A stretch of 64,000 nt of DNA from Shewanella algidipiscicola (GCF_003605125.1 NZ_QPQT01000007.1:124001-188000), one strand, 5' to 3'. Shown: positions 18,636 through 28,107, counted from the stretch's first letter. Numbers and translations are program-made. Notes: a model not told the origin generated them from the letters alone.

Positions 18636-19346
18636 ATGACCCCACATATTAACGCGCCAACAGGTGCATTTGCGAAAACCGTGTTAATGCCAGGTGACCC
18701 GCTACGTGCTAAATACATTGCCGAGAACTTTCTCGAAAACCCTAAGCTTGTGACTGACGTGCGCAACATGTTGGGTTATACCGGTGAGTATCAAGGTAAA
18801 CCAATTTCAGTGATGGGATCTGGCATGGGCATTCCTTCTATGTCTATCTATGCCAAAGAGTTGATCACCGAATATGGCGTTGAAAACATCATTCGCATCG
18901 GCTCTTGTGGCGCGATCAGTGACAAGATTAAGCTGATGGATGTGGTTATCGCGATGGGCGCTAGCACAGACTCAGCAGTCAATCGTAGCCGTTTTGCCAA
19001 TACAGATTTTGCCATGATTGCCGATTTCAACTTATTGAGCCTTGCCGTCGATGCCGCGAAAAAACAAGAGGCTAACTATCATGTCGGCAACTTGTATTCG
19101 TCGGATCTGTTTTATAGCAGCGACGAGTCGCGTTACGACTTGATGGAAAAATATGGCATCTTAGGTGTCGAGATGGAAGCGGCTGGCCTATACGGCGTCG
19201 CAACCGAATATGGCGCTAAAGCACTGGCGATGATGACAGTGACCGACCATATTCGCCAAGGGTTGCACCTGACTGCTGAAGAGCGTCAAGAAACCCTTAA
19301 TGAGATGATTAAGCTGACACTAGAAGCGGTTAGTCAGTTAGATTAA
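18636..19346 (+). CDS. deoD: Purine nucleoside phosphorylase
   Basis: Cytosolic hexameric enzyme that splits purine (deoxy)nucleosides with phosphate to base and (deoxy)ribose-1-phosphate. The 236-residue length fits DeoD (239 in E. coli). Motifs are intact: [20 protein letters not shown] at the N-terminus, the phosphate-site Arg in RIGSCGA, and the catalytic Asp in TVTDHIRQG near residue 203. The ATG at 18636 is preceded by GGAGA; the frame is open from 18624 without support. It forms an operon with nupC and ends at a strong terminator. Confidence 0.96.
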   Translation: MTPHINAPTGAFAKTVLMPGDPLRAKYIAENFLENPKLVTDVRNMLGYTGEYQGKPISVMGSGMGIPSMSIYAKELITEYGVENIIRIGSCGAISDKIKLMDVVIAMGASTDSAVNRSRFANTDFAMIADFNLLSLAVDAAKKQEANYHVGNLYSSDLFYSSDESRYDLMEKYGILGVEMEAAGLYGVATEYGAKALAMMTVTDHIRQGLHLTAEERQETLNEMIKLTLEAVSQLD

Positions 19347-19388
19347 GCTGCGACTGTCATCAGCTAAGCACTTGAGCTTATCAAACAT

Positions 19389-19417
19389 AAAAAGGCCTTA
19401 TGACAAGGCCTTTTTTT
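19389..19417 (+). terminator. Rho-independent terminator of nupC-deoD
   Basis: Stem AAAAAGGCCTT / AAGGCCTTTTTTT with a 5-base loop. Confidence 0.92.
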
Positions 19418-19579
19418 GTGCCCAGAGATTACTGACTTGCCGTGGGTGTTCATTATTTAATAGGCCAAAGTATTTGAGATATCCGCAGTTTTTACATGAT
19501 ATGCCGCTCGGTTAGCGGTTTAAACTTTAGCAATGACGCAGTAGACTAGGCGTTTATTATCATTGAAATGGAATATCAG

Positions 19580-20017
19580 ATGAGCATTTGGTTTAGACCC
19601 ATTACCCTAGAAGATTGCGCCAAATTAGATGCCGGCATGCATGGCAAAGGCACCTTAATGCAGACCATGGGCATTAGCATTACAGAGATAGGCGATGACT
19701 ACATGACAGCCACGATGGCTGCGACCCCTGCTATTCATAACCCGCTGGGGATAGTGCATGGCGGGGCTAATGTTGCCTTAGCCGAAACCGTCGCCAGTTA
19801 TGCGGCGAACTTTGCGGTCGATTTTGAACAGTATTACTGCGTCGGGCAAGAGATCAACGCCAACCACCTTAAGGCGTCTCGTAACGGCGTACTTACCGCC
19901 ACCGCTAAGCCTGTGCACTTGGGTAAACGCAGTTCGGTGTGGGAAATCCTGATTCATAACAGCGCCGGTGAACTCTGTTGTATTTCACGCATGACGGCGG
20001 CGATCGTTAAGCGTTAA
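19580..20017 (+). CDS. menI: Hotdog-fold acyl-CoA thioesterase, MenI/EntH type
   Basis: A 145-residue thioesterase of the PaaI/YdiI group. YdiI (MenI) hydrolyses 1,4-dihydroxy-2-naphthoyl-CoA in menaquinone synthesis. The similarity to YdiI is clear across the length: IGDDYMTATM, the active-site block GIVHGGANVALAETVAS with the catalytic Glu, then INANHLKASRNG and KPVHLGKRSSVWEI. The ATG at 19580 gives the family N-terminus; an ATG four codons earlier (19568) is possible. A menaquinone role would fit an anaerobically respiring organism, but related enzymes are promiscuous, so the gene symbol is tentative. Confidence 0.82.
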   Translation: MSIWFRPITLEDCAKLDAGMHGKGTLMQTMGISITEIGDDYMTATMAATPAIHNPLGIVHGGANVALAETVASYAANFAVDFEQYYCVGQEINANHLKASRNGVLTATAKPVHLGKRSSVWEILIHNSAGELCCISRMTAAIVKR

Positions 20018-20268
20018 CTTTAGGGCTTAATTTGTGCTCGGTAGTCTAGAACAGGCGACCTTGCTCGGTAACGTTAGGCGTGTTCCGGGATATCAAACCC
20101 GCTCGCCTAATTGCAGGTATCACTGTGCTGGTATCACGGGCAGCACCAAAGAAAGCTAAGCCTAAGTCAGCATTGGGATACACCACAATTCAGTCTGCCA
20201 CCTTGCTGTCGCTTTACGCTTATGCTGTCCATAATAAGGATATTCACTGTTACCTCGATGGAGCGTGT

Positions 20269-20520
20269 ATGGATAATGCAACGATATGGGAATGGGTCGG
20301 TTACTTAGCCTCTGTGGTGGTCGCCATTTCATTGATGATGGCGAATATTAAAAAGCTGCGCTGGTGGAATTTAATTGGCGCCGCCTTGTTTGTCGCCTAC
20401 GGTGTGGCGATTGAAGCTTATCCTGTCGCCTTAGTGAACTTCTTTATTGTGCTGATTGACGCTTATTATTTGGTTAAGCTCTACCGTAAGCCACCAAGCG
20501 TTACCCCAAATACTCAGTGA
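20269..20520 (+). CDS. Small three-helix membrane protein (YgjV / SemiSWEET-like)
   Basis: From the ATG at 20269, preceded by GGAG, the protein has 83 residues and three membrane segments: WVGYLASVVVAISLMMA, LIGAALFVAYGVAI and LVNFFIVLIDAYYLVKLY. The pattern of WNLIGAALF and PVALVNFF resembles YgjV-type proteins and bacterial SemiSWEET half-transporters. The frame stays open to 20080, but that upstream part contains an imperfect hairpin (TTAGGCG / CGCCTAA, 20074-20110) and no ribosome-binding site. The function is unknown; sugar-transporter relatedness is an inference. Confidence 0.72.
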   Translation: MDNATIWEWVGYLASVVVAISLMMANIKKLRWWNLIGAALFVAYGVAIEAYPVALVNFFIVLIDAYYLVKLYRKPPSVTPNTQ

Positions 20521-20602
20521 TTGAACTCATTATCTTAACCGCCCGTATGGATGTGCAGTACTTTGTTTAAGCCTGCGCTAGGCGGATAGAGCCTACTCAG
20601 TT

Positions 20603-20637
20603 AAAAGCCAGTGGCATATGTCACTGGCTGTTTTTAT
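20603..20637. terminator. Bidirectional terminator
   Basis: Stem AGCCAGTG / CACTGGCT with TTTTT on the plus side and TTTT on the minus side, between the convergent small membrane protein gene and the UPF0016 gene. Confidence 0.82.
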
Positions 20638-20656
20638 TACTTTGCTGACTCACCAC

Positions 20657-21211
20657 TTAAAATAGCAGTGTGGCCAATCCTAGTAGGGCAAAGAGTGCGG
20701 CGCAACCACGATGGATCCAGACCATAGGCAGCTTGTCGGCGCTAAAGTGGCCGGCAATCACCACTGGCACATTGGCTAGCATCATCCCGAGTGTGGTGCC
20801 GACAACCACCAAGGCGAGGGCGTCATATTTAGCCGACAGTACTATGGTGGCTATCTGAGTTTTATCGCCCATTTCGGCTAAGAAAAACAGCACAAAGGTG
20901 GCAATAAAGGGCCCCATCTTATAGAAGCGGCTCTCTTCGGCGTCGACCTTATCTGGCACTAATACCCACAGCGCGATGGCAAAAAAGGAGCCTGCGACAA
21001 TATAGCGCGCAAGATCTGGGCTGATCCAGTTGATGGCCCAGTGGCCCAGCCACGCAGCAGCAAAGTGATTGGCAAGGGTCGCGAGTAAGATGCCTAAAAT
21101 GATGGCGGTTTTATTTCTAAAGCGGGCGGCTAGGATTAATGCTAGCAGTTGAGTTTTATCACCAATTTCGGCAATTGCCACGGTGAAGGTTGACGCAAGT
21201 AGAGCTTCCAT
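20657..21211 (-). CDS. mneA: UPF0016 / GDT1-family manganese exporter
   Basis: A 184-residue inner-membrane cation transporter of the UPF0016 (TMEM165/GDT1) family, whose bacterial members (MneA type) export Mn2+. Both signature motifs E-x-G-D-K-T are present, at residues 15-20 (EIGDKT) and 113-118 (EMGDKT), in inverted halves of three membrane segments each. The upstream leader is a yybP-ykoY manganese riboswitch, which strongly supports the substrate. The Shine-Dalgarno AAGGAA lies 5 bases before the ATG and sits at the 3' edge of an alternative leader hairpin. Confidence 0.92.
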   Translation of the reverse strand: MEALLASTFTVAIAEIGDKTQLLALILAARFRNKTAIILGILLATLANHFAAAWLGHWAINWISPDLARYIVAGSFFAIALWVLVPDKVDAEESRFYKMGPFIATFVLFFLAEMGDKTQIATIVLSAKYDALALVVVGTTLGMMLANVPVVIAGHFSADKLPMVWIHRGCAALFALLGLATLLF

Positions 21212-21220
21212 GAGGGTTCC

Positions 21221-21413
21221 TTAGGGGGCAAAAAATCCAAGCACAGTCCGCCGCCCCCTAAATTTGAGCGGTAACCGTGCTTAGGTCTTGCCGGGTAATA
21301 CGCAAGCCGATGTTGGCTATGCCTATTACTGTGAGCACCATGGCATAAGGCCAAGTATGTTGATACTCACCCATGACTCATTATATAAGCCACGTTAGCT
21401 ACTCCCCTAAAGC
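21221..21413 (-). promoter_or_regulatory. yybP-ykoY manganese riboswitch with terminator platform
   Basis: On the minus strand the aptamer runs from P1 (GCTTTAGG, 21406-21413, pairing with CCTAAGC, 21279-21285). It contains the conserved GGGGAGTAG, ATCAACATACTTGG and GGCAAGACCTA blocks. The 3' side of P1 overlaps AAGCAC, which can instead pair with GTGCTT to form a terminator ending in TTTTTT (21230-21282). A further hairpin GCCCCCTAA / TTAGGGGGC (21221-21261) adjoins the Shine-Dalgarno sequence. Mn2+ binding would hold P1 and prevent termination, turning on the exporter. Confidence 0.92.
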
Positions 21414-21424
21414 AGTGGCGGCAG

Positions 21425-21452
21425 ATTATACGGATCTAGGTTTATTAGGCAA
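21425..21452 (-). promoter_or_regulatory. Sigma-70 promoter of the riboswitch-mneA transcript
   Basis: A consensus TATAAT (21425-21430, minus strand) lies 16 bases from TTGCCT (21447-21452) and would start transcription just before the aptamer. Confidence 0.7.
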
Positions 21453-21873
21453 GTCAGGCGGGCCGTTTTTTTTGCAAAAAGCTGTATGGTTGTAATGGTG
21501 CTGTATTACGCTTGTTTAGTGGATATTGCCGGGGTGTATAAACTTGCTTTTGTTGCTGAAGTTGGCTTGTGCGCTGCGTTCGGCTCTGATAAGGTCGCTA
21601 GCAGTCATATTAAAATTGTAAAGGTAGTGATGAAAAAAGCCTATCGATATTTTTACCGATTTATACCGCCTCAGCGGCTTAGTTAAATAGATATTGGTAA
21701 AAATGATCATGTTAGCTAAGTTGTTGGGGCCCAACCATATCGTAGTAAGGTGCAGATGCACTAGACGATGGGGAGGCTTACAGTGGGTGCTACATGTTGC
21801 TAAAAATCCTCTTTCAATTGTCGTTCAAATCTGACCTTCCAACTCTTATAAAAATTAAAAACAGGAAAATCTT
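21453..21873. other. Intergenic region upstream of the aromatic amino acid transporter
   Basis: About 420 bases without a convincing gene. Short open frames on both strands have no ribosome-binding site and no recognisable product. It should hold the promoter of the transporter; I found no clear TyrR box. Confidence 0.4.
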
Positions 21874-23076
21874 GTGAATTCAAAAATGCTTGGCTCTATA
21901 GCCATTGTTGCAGGGACGGCAATCGGTGGGGGAATGTTGGCTTTACCTCTGGCGACGGCGGCATTAGGTAGTGTTGCTGCTATTATCTTGTTAGTGGTGA
22001 TTTGGGGCGTATCGGCTTATACATCGCTGTTGATGTTAGAAATTAATCTTCGTTCTGGGGTGGGTGACAATGTGCATGCCATCACAGGTAAAACCTTAGG
22101 CAAATTTGGTCAGCTTATTCAAGGTGGCTCATTTTTAAGCCTGCTTTACGCATTAACCATGGTCTATTTGCTCGGTGGCTCCTCTTTATTGGTCTCTAAG
22201 CTCGATGGTTTGTTCGGCGTACAGCTCGACTCACATTCAGCGATTATGTTGTTTACCCTGTTTTTTGGCGGGCTAATTGCGGTGGGGATCGCCTGGATCG
22301 ATAAGATCTCACGGGTACTTTTTTCTGCCATGGTGCTGTTATTAGTGCTGGTGGTGTTGTTTTTGTTGCCCGATGTCTCGTTGTCGAGCATGGCGGCGAC
22401 AGCCGTTATTGAAGGCGTCGAACAGGGCAGTTTTTCTGGTTACTTGATGGCGGCGGTGCCAGTGGTATTTACCTCGTTTGGTTTCCACGTCTGTATTGCC
22501 AGCCTAGTGGGTTACCTTGACGGCGATAGTGTTAAATTGCGTAAGGTACTGTTGATTGGCTCAACCATTCCATTGGCCTGTTATATATTTTGGCTGACGG
22601 TTACCTTAGGTACCGTAGGTGGCGACAGAATTAGTGGGTTTGATGGCTCGTTACCTCAGCTGATCAATGCGCTGCAAGCCTTGGCGCAATCATCGATTGT
22701 CAGCCAAAGTATCGCCTTCTTTGCCGACTTGGCGCTGATCACCTCGTTTCTTGGAGTCACCATGAGCCTGTTTGATTTTATTGCCGAGCTAACTCGGGCC
22801 AAAAGCAATGCGAGTGGCCGCCTACAGACTTGGCTATTAACTTTTATTCCACCTTTGTTGTGTGCGATCTTCTATCCCGACGGCTTTGTCAAAGTATTAG
22901 GCTTTGCGGCGATACCACTGGTGATGATGATCATTATTTTACCCATCTTGATGGCCATGCGTCAGCGTAAGTTGGCACTGGGAGGTTACCAAGTGATGGG
23001 CGGTACGCCAGCCCTGTATGTGGCGGGCGCGCTAGGGGTGATGATCATTGCCTCGCAATTATGGGTGACCATGTAG
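21874..23076 (+). CDS. Aromatic amino acid permease, HAAAP family (TyrP/Mtr type)
   Basis: A 400-residue inner-membrane symporter with about 11 membrane segments. The N-terminal SIAIVAGTAIGGGMLALPLA is the family hallmark, and the middle FTSFGFHVCIASLVGYLDGD and LALITSFLGVTMSLFDFIA match TyrP/Mtr/TnaB proteins. By overall feel it is closest to TyrP (tyrosine), but tryptophan transport cannot be excluded. The start is a GTG at 21874 with AGGAAA upstream. The gene is single, followed by two hairpins: GGCGGCAT / ATGCCGCC at about 23088-23130 and the terminator at 23235. Confidence 0.87.
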   Translation: MNSKMLGSIAIVAGTAIGGGMLALPLATAALGSVAAIILLVVIWGVSAYTSLLMLEINLRSGVGDNVHAITGKTLGKFGQLIQGGSFLSLLYALTMVYLLGGSSLLVSKLDGLFGVQLDSHSAIMLFTLFFGGLIAVGIAWIDKISRVLFSAMVLLLVLVVLFLLPDVSLSSMAATAVIEGVEQGSFSGYLMAAVPVVFTSFGFHVCIASLVGYLDGDSVKLRKVLLIGSTIPLACYIFWLTVTLGTVGGDRISGFDGSLPQLINALQALAQSSIVSQSIAFFADLALITSFLGVTMSLFDFIAELTRAKSNASGRLQTWLLTFIPPLLCAIFYPDGFVKVLGFAAIPLVMMIIILPILMAMRQRKLALGGYQVMGGTPALYVAGALGVMIIASQLWVTM

Positions 23077-23234
23077 CATCATCTTAAGGCGGCATGACTT
23101 ATTCAGGGTAAATGAGACTAAGATGCCGCCTAAGTGGATTATTTTTTAAGGGTGTTATACGACATATTTAGCGACACACCTCGTTACTTTTTTAGTCATT
23201 TTCTAAGCTATTTGTATACTAACCATTTGTGATA

Positions 23235-23256
23235 AAGTCGGGTAATTGCCCGACTT
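23235..23256 (+). terminator. Rho-independent terminator
   Basis: AAGTCGGG / CCCGACTT stem with TTTTTT. It lies between the permease gene and the S46 peptidase gene. Confidence 0.85.
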
Positions 23257-23325
23257 TTTTATTGTCTGGGTATTGCTCAACAATTGAATCGCTCGATATC
23301 TATAACGATAAAATGGACTTAAAAA

Positions 23326-25482
23326 ATGAAAAAACTATTAATGACAGTGGCGTTTGCCGCTGCCTTTGGCGCACAAGCCGATGAGGGCATGTGGCAGCCG
23401 CATCAACTGCCCGCGATGGCGGACGAGCTCAAAGCCAAAGGGCTTGAAATTGATGCCAAATCAATCTCTAAATTGACCGAATTCCCTATGAATGCCGTGA
23501 TAAGCCTTGGTGGTTGTACGGCGTCATTTGTGTCTCCTAAAGGGCTGGTGGTGACGAACCATCACTGTGCCTATGGCTCGATTCAGTACAACTCTACTCC
23601 TGAGAACAACCTTCTCGAAGATGGCTTTTTAGCCAAAACCTTTGCCGATGAGTTACCAGCGACACCCGGCTCACGCATCTATGTTACCGAAGCAGTGACC
23701 GATGTGACTGACAAGGTTAAAGCGGGCTTGGCGGATAAAGAGGGTAACGCCTTCTATCAAGGCATTGAAGCCAAAGAAAAAGCCTTAGTGGCCGAGTGTG
23801 AGGCCGAAGGGGGCTATCGCTGTCAGGTATACAGTTTTCATGGCGGGTTGGAATATTATCTGGTTAAGCAACTGGAGATCCGTGATGTACGCTTAGTCTA
23901 TAACCCAGCGGCAAGCGTGGGTAAGTATGGCGGCGATATCGACAACTGGATGTGGCCACGTCACACGGGTGATTTCTCTTTCTACCGTGGTTATGTGGCT
24001 AAAGATGGCAAGCCTGCCGACTTTAGCCAAGATAACGTGCCTTACGAGCCAAAGAGCTTCTTGAAAGTGTCGGCCAAAGGCGTCAGTGACGGTGATTTTG
24101 TGATGGTGGCCGGTTATCCGGGGCGCACCAATCGCTACCGCACCGCCAACGAAGTCCAAAATCAGTTTGAATGGGCATACCCTGAAGGCAAAATGCTGCG
24201 CGAGCGCTTTATTGAGATCATCAAAGAGACGGCGCCAGAAGGCAGCGATGAGCGCATCAAGTATGAAAGCCTGATCGCTGGATTGGCCAACTACGCGAAA
24301 AACTTCACCTCAATGATCGAGTTCTACGGTAAGTCGACCATGCTGGCCGATCGTCAAGCTGGTGAGGCCGAACTCGGGAAGTGGATTGCACAAGATAGCG
24401 AGCGTCAGGCCAAATACGGTAAGACCCTTGCCGAGCTAGACAGCCTGATCGCCCAAAGCCAAGAGCACCAAGCGCGTAACATCATCTTGGGTTACTTAGG
24501 TTACACCACTATGTTGCCCACCGCGCGCCAACTCTATCGCCTAGCCAATGAGAAGCAACTTGACGATATGGCTCGTGAGCCAGGTTACCAAGAGCGTGAT
24601 ATGACCCGCTTTAAGTCAGGCATGGAGCGTATCGACAGACGTTACGCTGCCAGTGTCGATAAAGCCGTGGTCTTTGACCTGCTTAAACGTTACGCCGCGT
24701 TGCCAGAGAGTGAGCATATTGCCGCACTCGATAAAGTTTTTGGTATCGATAAAAACTTTGATGCCGCCAAGCTCAGCAAGACGTTAGACAAGATGTACGC
24801 CAACACGCAACTGGACGACCAAGCCACGCGTCTGGCCTGGATGGACAAATCGGTAAGCGACTTTAAGGCCTCCAAGGATCCCTTTATTCAGTTTGCGGTG
24901 GCTATGTATGACACCGACATGGCTGAAGAGCAAAAATCGAAGCAACTGGCTGGTAAGCTTATGAAGGTGCGCCCGCAATATATGGACGCCATCATCGCTT
25001 ATAACAAGCAGTTAGGTAAGCCAGTTTACGCCGATGCCAATTCAAGCTTGCGTGTTACCGTGGGCCATGTGAAGGGCTATTCACCACAAGATGGTTTACA
25101 GGCGGTGCCTTTTACTCGCCTCGAAGGGATCTTAGCTAAGGACACTGGCGTGTCGCCATTTGACGCCCCTAAGAAGCAGTTAGAGCTGATTAAGCAAAAG
25201 CAGTATGGTGATTTCTATATGAAGTCTATCGACTCGGTGCCGGTTAACTTCCTGTCGACCTTAGACACCACTGGCGGTAACTCTGGCTCGCCAACCTTAA
25301 ATGGCCGCGCCGAGCTTGTGGGCCTGCTGTTTGACGGTGTGTATGAGAGCATCATTGGTGACTGGGGCTATGATCCTGACACCAACCGTTCTATCCAAGT
25401 CGATAGCCGTTATATGCTGTGGGTCATGAAGTACTTAGATAATGCCGATAACCTGCTGGAAGAGATGGAAATTGTGCATTAA
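23326..25482 (+). CDS. S46-family dipeptidyl-peptidase, DPP7-like
   Basis: A 718-residue periplasmic peptidase that removes dipeptides from peptide N-termini. The signal peptide ends near GAQADEG (residue 19). The chymotrypsin-type triad is visible: His80 (VTNHHCAYGS), an Asp in GGDIDNWMWPRHTGDF (about 202-217) and Ser653 (GGNSGSP). The S1-pocket residue lies 18 positions after the catalytic Ser, equivalent to residue 673 of the P. gingivalis enzymes. Here it is Gly (FDGVYE), which is the DPP7 type preferring hydrophobic P1 residues. A second S46 gene is at 56399. The enzyme probably feeds dipeptide uptake. Single gene with a strong terminator. Confidence 0.92.
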   Translation: MKKLLMTVAFAAAFGAQADEGMWQPHQLPAMADELKAKGLEIDAKSISKLTEFPMNAVISLGGCTASFVSPKGLVVTNHHCAYGSIQYNSTPENNLLEDGFLAKTFADELPATPGSRIYVTEAVTDVTDKVKAGLADKEGNAFYQGIEAKEKALVAECEAEGGYRCQVYSFHGGLEYYLVKQLEIRDVRLVYNPAASVGKYGGDIDNWMWPRHTGDFSFYRGYVAKDGKPADFSQDNVPYEPKSFLKVSAKGVSDGDFVMVAGYPGRTNRYRTANEVQNQFEWAYPEGKMLRERFIEIIKETAPEGSDERIKYESLIAGLANYAKNFTSMIEFYGKSTMLADRQAGEAELGKWIAQDSERQAKYGKTLAELDSLIAQSQEHQARNIILGYLGYTTMLPTARQLYRLANEKQLDDMAREPGYQERDMTRFKSGMERIDRRYAASVDKAVVFDLLKRYAALPESEHIAALDKVFGIDKNFDAAKLSKTLDKMYANTQLDDQATRLAWMDKSVSDFKASKDPFIQFAVAMYDTDMAEEQKSKQLAGKLMKVRPQYMDAIIAYNKQLGKPVYADANSSLRVTVGHVKGYSPQDGLQAVPFTRLEGILAKDTGVSPFDAPKKQLELIKQKQYGDFYMKSIDSVPVNFLSTLDTTGGNSGSPTLNGRAELVGLLFDGVYESIIGDWGYDPDTNRSIQVDSRYMLWVMKYLDNADNLLEEMEIVH

Positions 25483-25525
25483 TCATCGGCGATTAACCCT
25501 GCGCGGTTAATACGCTATGCCACCG

Positions 25526-25563
25526 AAAAAGGGGCTTAAGTCATCACTTAAGCCCCTTTTTTT
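25526..25563 (+). terminator. Rho-independent terminator of the DPP7-like gene
   Basis: Long perfect stem AAAAAGGGGCTTAAG / CTTAAGCCCCTTTTT with TTT following. Confidence 0.93.
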
Positions 25564-25850
25564 GCCGAGTTGATGTCGATAAGGGGTAATGGGGCCGTTG
25601 TAAAACTGCCTTTTAGCAACGTATGTAACAGGCAACAGGGTTGATAAAGTAAAGGCAGGCAAGCCTAACGGGGAGCAAAAATATTTTTGACAAACACTAT
25701 TTTTGCTTTGAAATCGTTACTTTTTGATTGCGCTTGTAAAACAAAAGTATCATTTTGCGTTGCTCGTTGTTACATCTCGTTGTGCTGCTATTTTGTCTAG
25801 ATTACTATCTTGCACTTGGGATTAATTACTCTTGATAAAGGATTGTTTTA
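25564..25850. other. Promoter region of the lipoprotein gene
   Basis: A/T-rich region with no gene; TTTTTGACAAACACTATTTTT near 25685 and TCTTGCACTT near 25808 could be -35 elements. AAAGGA precedes the ATG at 25851. Confidence 0.35.
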
Positions 25851-26252
25851 ATGAAATATGCTTCACTTGCTGCGTTAACACTTGCCGCTGTTCTTACTGG
25901 TTGTGCCTCAGATCCTGGGCCACGTATGGCACTGGAAAAAACCGTTGAAGTCGATGGTAAAGTACTGAAGTTTAACGGTAGCTATCACGACAAGAAAAAC
26001 ATTTTGATCCTAACAGTGAACGGCGATCCCATCATGCAAGGCCGTTTCCCTCCCTACACACCGACTCAAAATTTAAAAGCCAATTATCAAGACTTCGCGG
26101 TACGCAGTCATTGCTACTTTGGCTCGGTGTTAGGTAATCAAGGCGGCGCCTTTGGTGCTATCGCAAGTGTGGTGCAGTCTTCAAAGAGCAGCACAGCCGA
26201 TAAATGTGAGTTATACGTCAATGAAAAGTTAGTCGATAACTTATATTTCTAA
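25851..26252 (+). CDS. Putative lipoprotein of unknown function
   Basis: A 133-residue protein with a lipoprotein signal peptide (lipobox LTGC, Cys18). The mature domain looks beta-rich (TVEVDGKVLKFNGSYHDKKN, ILILTVNGDPIMQGRFP). It has two cysteines (RSHCYFG and DKCELYV) that could form a disulfide in the periplasm. I do not recognise the family. The ATG is preceded by AAAGGATT at a good distance. No operon partner; the next gene starts 178 bases on. Confidence 0.72.
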   Translation: MKYASLAALTLAAVLTGCASDPGPRMALEKTVEVDGKVLKFNGSYHDKKNILILTVNGDPIMQGRFPPYTPTQNLKANYQDFAVRSHCYFGSVLGNQGGAFGAIASVVQSSKSSTADKCELYVNEKLVDNLYF

Positions 26253-26430
26253 TATTTTTAAATTTAGGTTTGGCAATTAATCAGGGGGGCTTCCTCCCTG
26301 AATTGATAACTCGTGCCCCATTTTTATAGCCCATCCTTTATGGCATAGGTCTGATGAATCAGCTTGGTGAATAATCTTAATTGATTGGTCTCAGTCAAGG
26401 TTAGATTGATTGGTATAAACAAGGAAGCTA

Positions 26431-27981
26431 ATGGCAATCAAGCGATTATTAACTTTCACGTGCTCCCGCTGTTTCACCGATAAACAATTAAGCTTGGCAA
26501 TGTCTATTGTGTTTGTCACTGCAGTGATGACATACAGCAGCGGGCCACTTGCCATGTCGACTCGCGATGCCATATTGAATTTCAAACAAGATACCAGGGC
26601 TATCGTTGAGCAATCTCATCGCCTCAGTAAACAGCACGCTCGGCAAATGGAGCTGTTATCACAAAAGCTAGACGAGACTCAAAGCGCCAAAATCGTGCTA
26701 CAAAGCGAATTCATTGGCGACATGACACAGACTGCCGAGCAAATGTTAGCGCTCGCTAACCAGTATTTACCCCATTATCAGCATTTTCTCGCAAATATCG
26801 ACAAAGACAGTCATTGCTACCAACCCGAGCAATTGGCACAATTTCAACACACTACAGCCGAGCTACAAGATTATGTCGCTAGCATCGACGCCCTGCTAAC
26901 AACTCGAGATGAAGCGGAGGCGTTTTCGGCATTGATGGCGTTCAATCTTGGTCAAACACAAGTCAATATGCTTATCGACATGTTTGAGATCTCTACATTC
27001 TGTTATCTGTCAGAGGCTCTACCGTCTCTGGTTGAAGACGTTCAAAGTGTCGAGACTGAACTGGTTGAGAAACTGATACACCATGGGGCGACAGATGAAT
27101 ATGATGACACGACGTCGCAGACAGCGATAAGGAGCGCGCTCAAGCCGCAGGAACTGCCCCGGCAATCCCAGGAAAAGGCGGTTGAAACAGTGACACTAAG
27201 TTATGAATTTACGGCTAATGCTCTCCCTTATTTTAACGATCTTAGCACTCTTGAAGTCAGCGATATCAATGAACTCAAGCAACTTACGTTGACCAATCAA
27301 CTCAGTATTAATGACCAACTTCAGTTACAACTGCCAGATGCGGCATTAGCAGATAACAGCCTGCCATACCAAGCCCGTATTACCGGTGTTGTCGAGACCG
27401 ACAATGAGCGAGTCATCCTAGATATATTACTGATCCGCTCGCCGTCATATTCCATCGATGCAATGTCATTTAACGACCCACAAATAGCAAGCTGTGTAAA
27501 AACTAGCGCCAAGCAGCTTCAATTGAGTCGTAGCAATGAACTTACCCAGCTTAATTGCCGTCTGTCATCGACAGTAAATCTTGACGACCTGCAAAAATTC
27601 AAACAACTGCAAACCGTCAGTTTAATGGGCGGCAAGCTCACTGATTTATCGCCCTTATCGAGCTTAGCGCAATTAGATATGCTGCATTTAGAGCAGAGTC
27701 AGATAACCAAATTTGGCGATATCAGCCGACTATCAGCCAACCTGATGTTATCAAATATCGACACTCACGATTGGCAGGGACTGGCACAGAGTCAAGCTGG
27801 CTCAATCTCGATCATGAACATTACAGATTGTTCGCGGCTAGCCCCTTTAGCACATCAGCCTCATGTGGCCTTAATGTATAAAGGACTTAACCCTAATGAG
27901 ATGGTGGCGTTAATGCAGCAGGTGGACAAGGGCGGCAAATCGCTGACAGTGTTAACCGATTGCGCTGCACCTAAAAGTTAA
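26431..27981 (+). CDS. Exported protein with coiled-coil and leucine-rich-repeat-like segments
   Basis: A 516-residue protein of unknown function. A hydrophobic stretch at about residues 21-41 could be a late signal peptide or membrane anchor. Residues 44-120 are strongly helical and probably coiled coil (AIVEQSHRLSKQHARQMELL). Residues about 380-450 show irregular leucine-rich repeats of the bacterial type (LQTVSLMGGKLTDLSPLSSL, LDMLHLEQSQITKFGDISRL). The start ATG at 26431 has AAGGAAG upstream. The OmpA-family gene follows 126 bases downstream in the same direction, so they may share a cell-envelope role. This is an inference from adjacency only. Confidence 0.7.
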   Translation: MAIKRLLTFTCSRCFTDKQLSLAMSIVFVTAVMTYSSGPLAMSTRDAILNFKQDTRAIVEQSHRLSKQHARQMELLSQKLDETQSAKIVLQSEFIGDMTQTAEQMLALANQYLPHYQHFLANIDKDSHCYQPEQLAQFQHTTAELQDYVASIDALLTTRDEAEAFSALMAFNLGQTQVNMLIDMFEISTFCYLSEALPSLVEDVQSVETELVEKLIHHGATDEYDDTTSQTAIRSALKPQELPRQSQEKAVETVTLSYEFTANALPYFNDLSTLEVSDINELKQLTLTNQLSINDQLQLQLPDAALADNSLPYQARITGVVETDNERVILDILLIRSPSYSIDAMSFNDPQIASCVKTSAKQLQLSRSNELTQLNCRLSSTVNLDDLQKFKQLQTVSLMGGKLTDLSPLSSLAQLDMLHLEQSQITKFGDISRLSANLMLSNIDTHDWQGLAQSQAGSISIMNITDCSRLAPLAHQPHVALMYKGLNPNEMVALMQQVDKGGKSLTVLTDCAAPKS

Positions 27982-28107
27982 GTACAAAACCACTCAGTAC
28001 AAAACCGCTAAGCATCAAAAGTTAAACCTTAAAATAATTTGGTCTGGGGAACTCAGCGGCATAGGCAATCAATTGCCTTTAGCCCATATACTGTAAAAGG
28101 AAATACA

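Noticed and set aside
20080..20268. Extension of the small three-helix membrane protein gene
   Set aside because: Contains an imperfect hairpin and no ribosome-binding site; GGAG and ATG at 20269 fit better.
21486..21686. Frames on both strands between mneA and the aromatic permease
   Set aside because: No ribosome-binding site and no recognisable product; promoter DNA.
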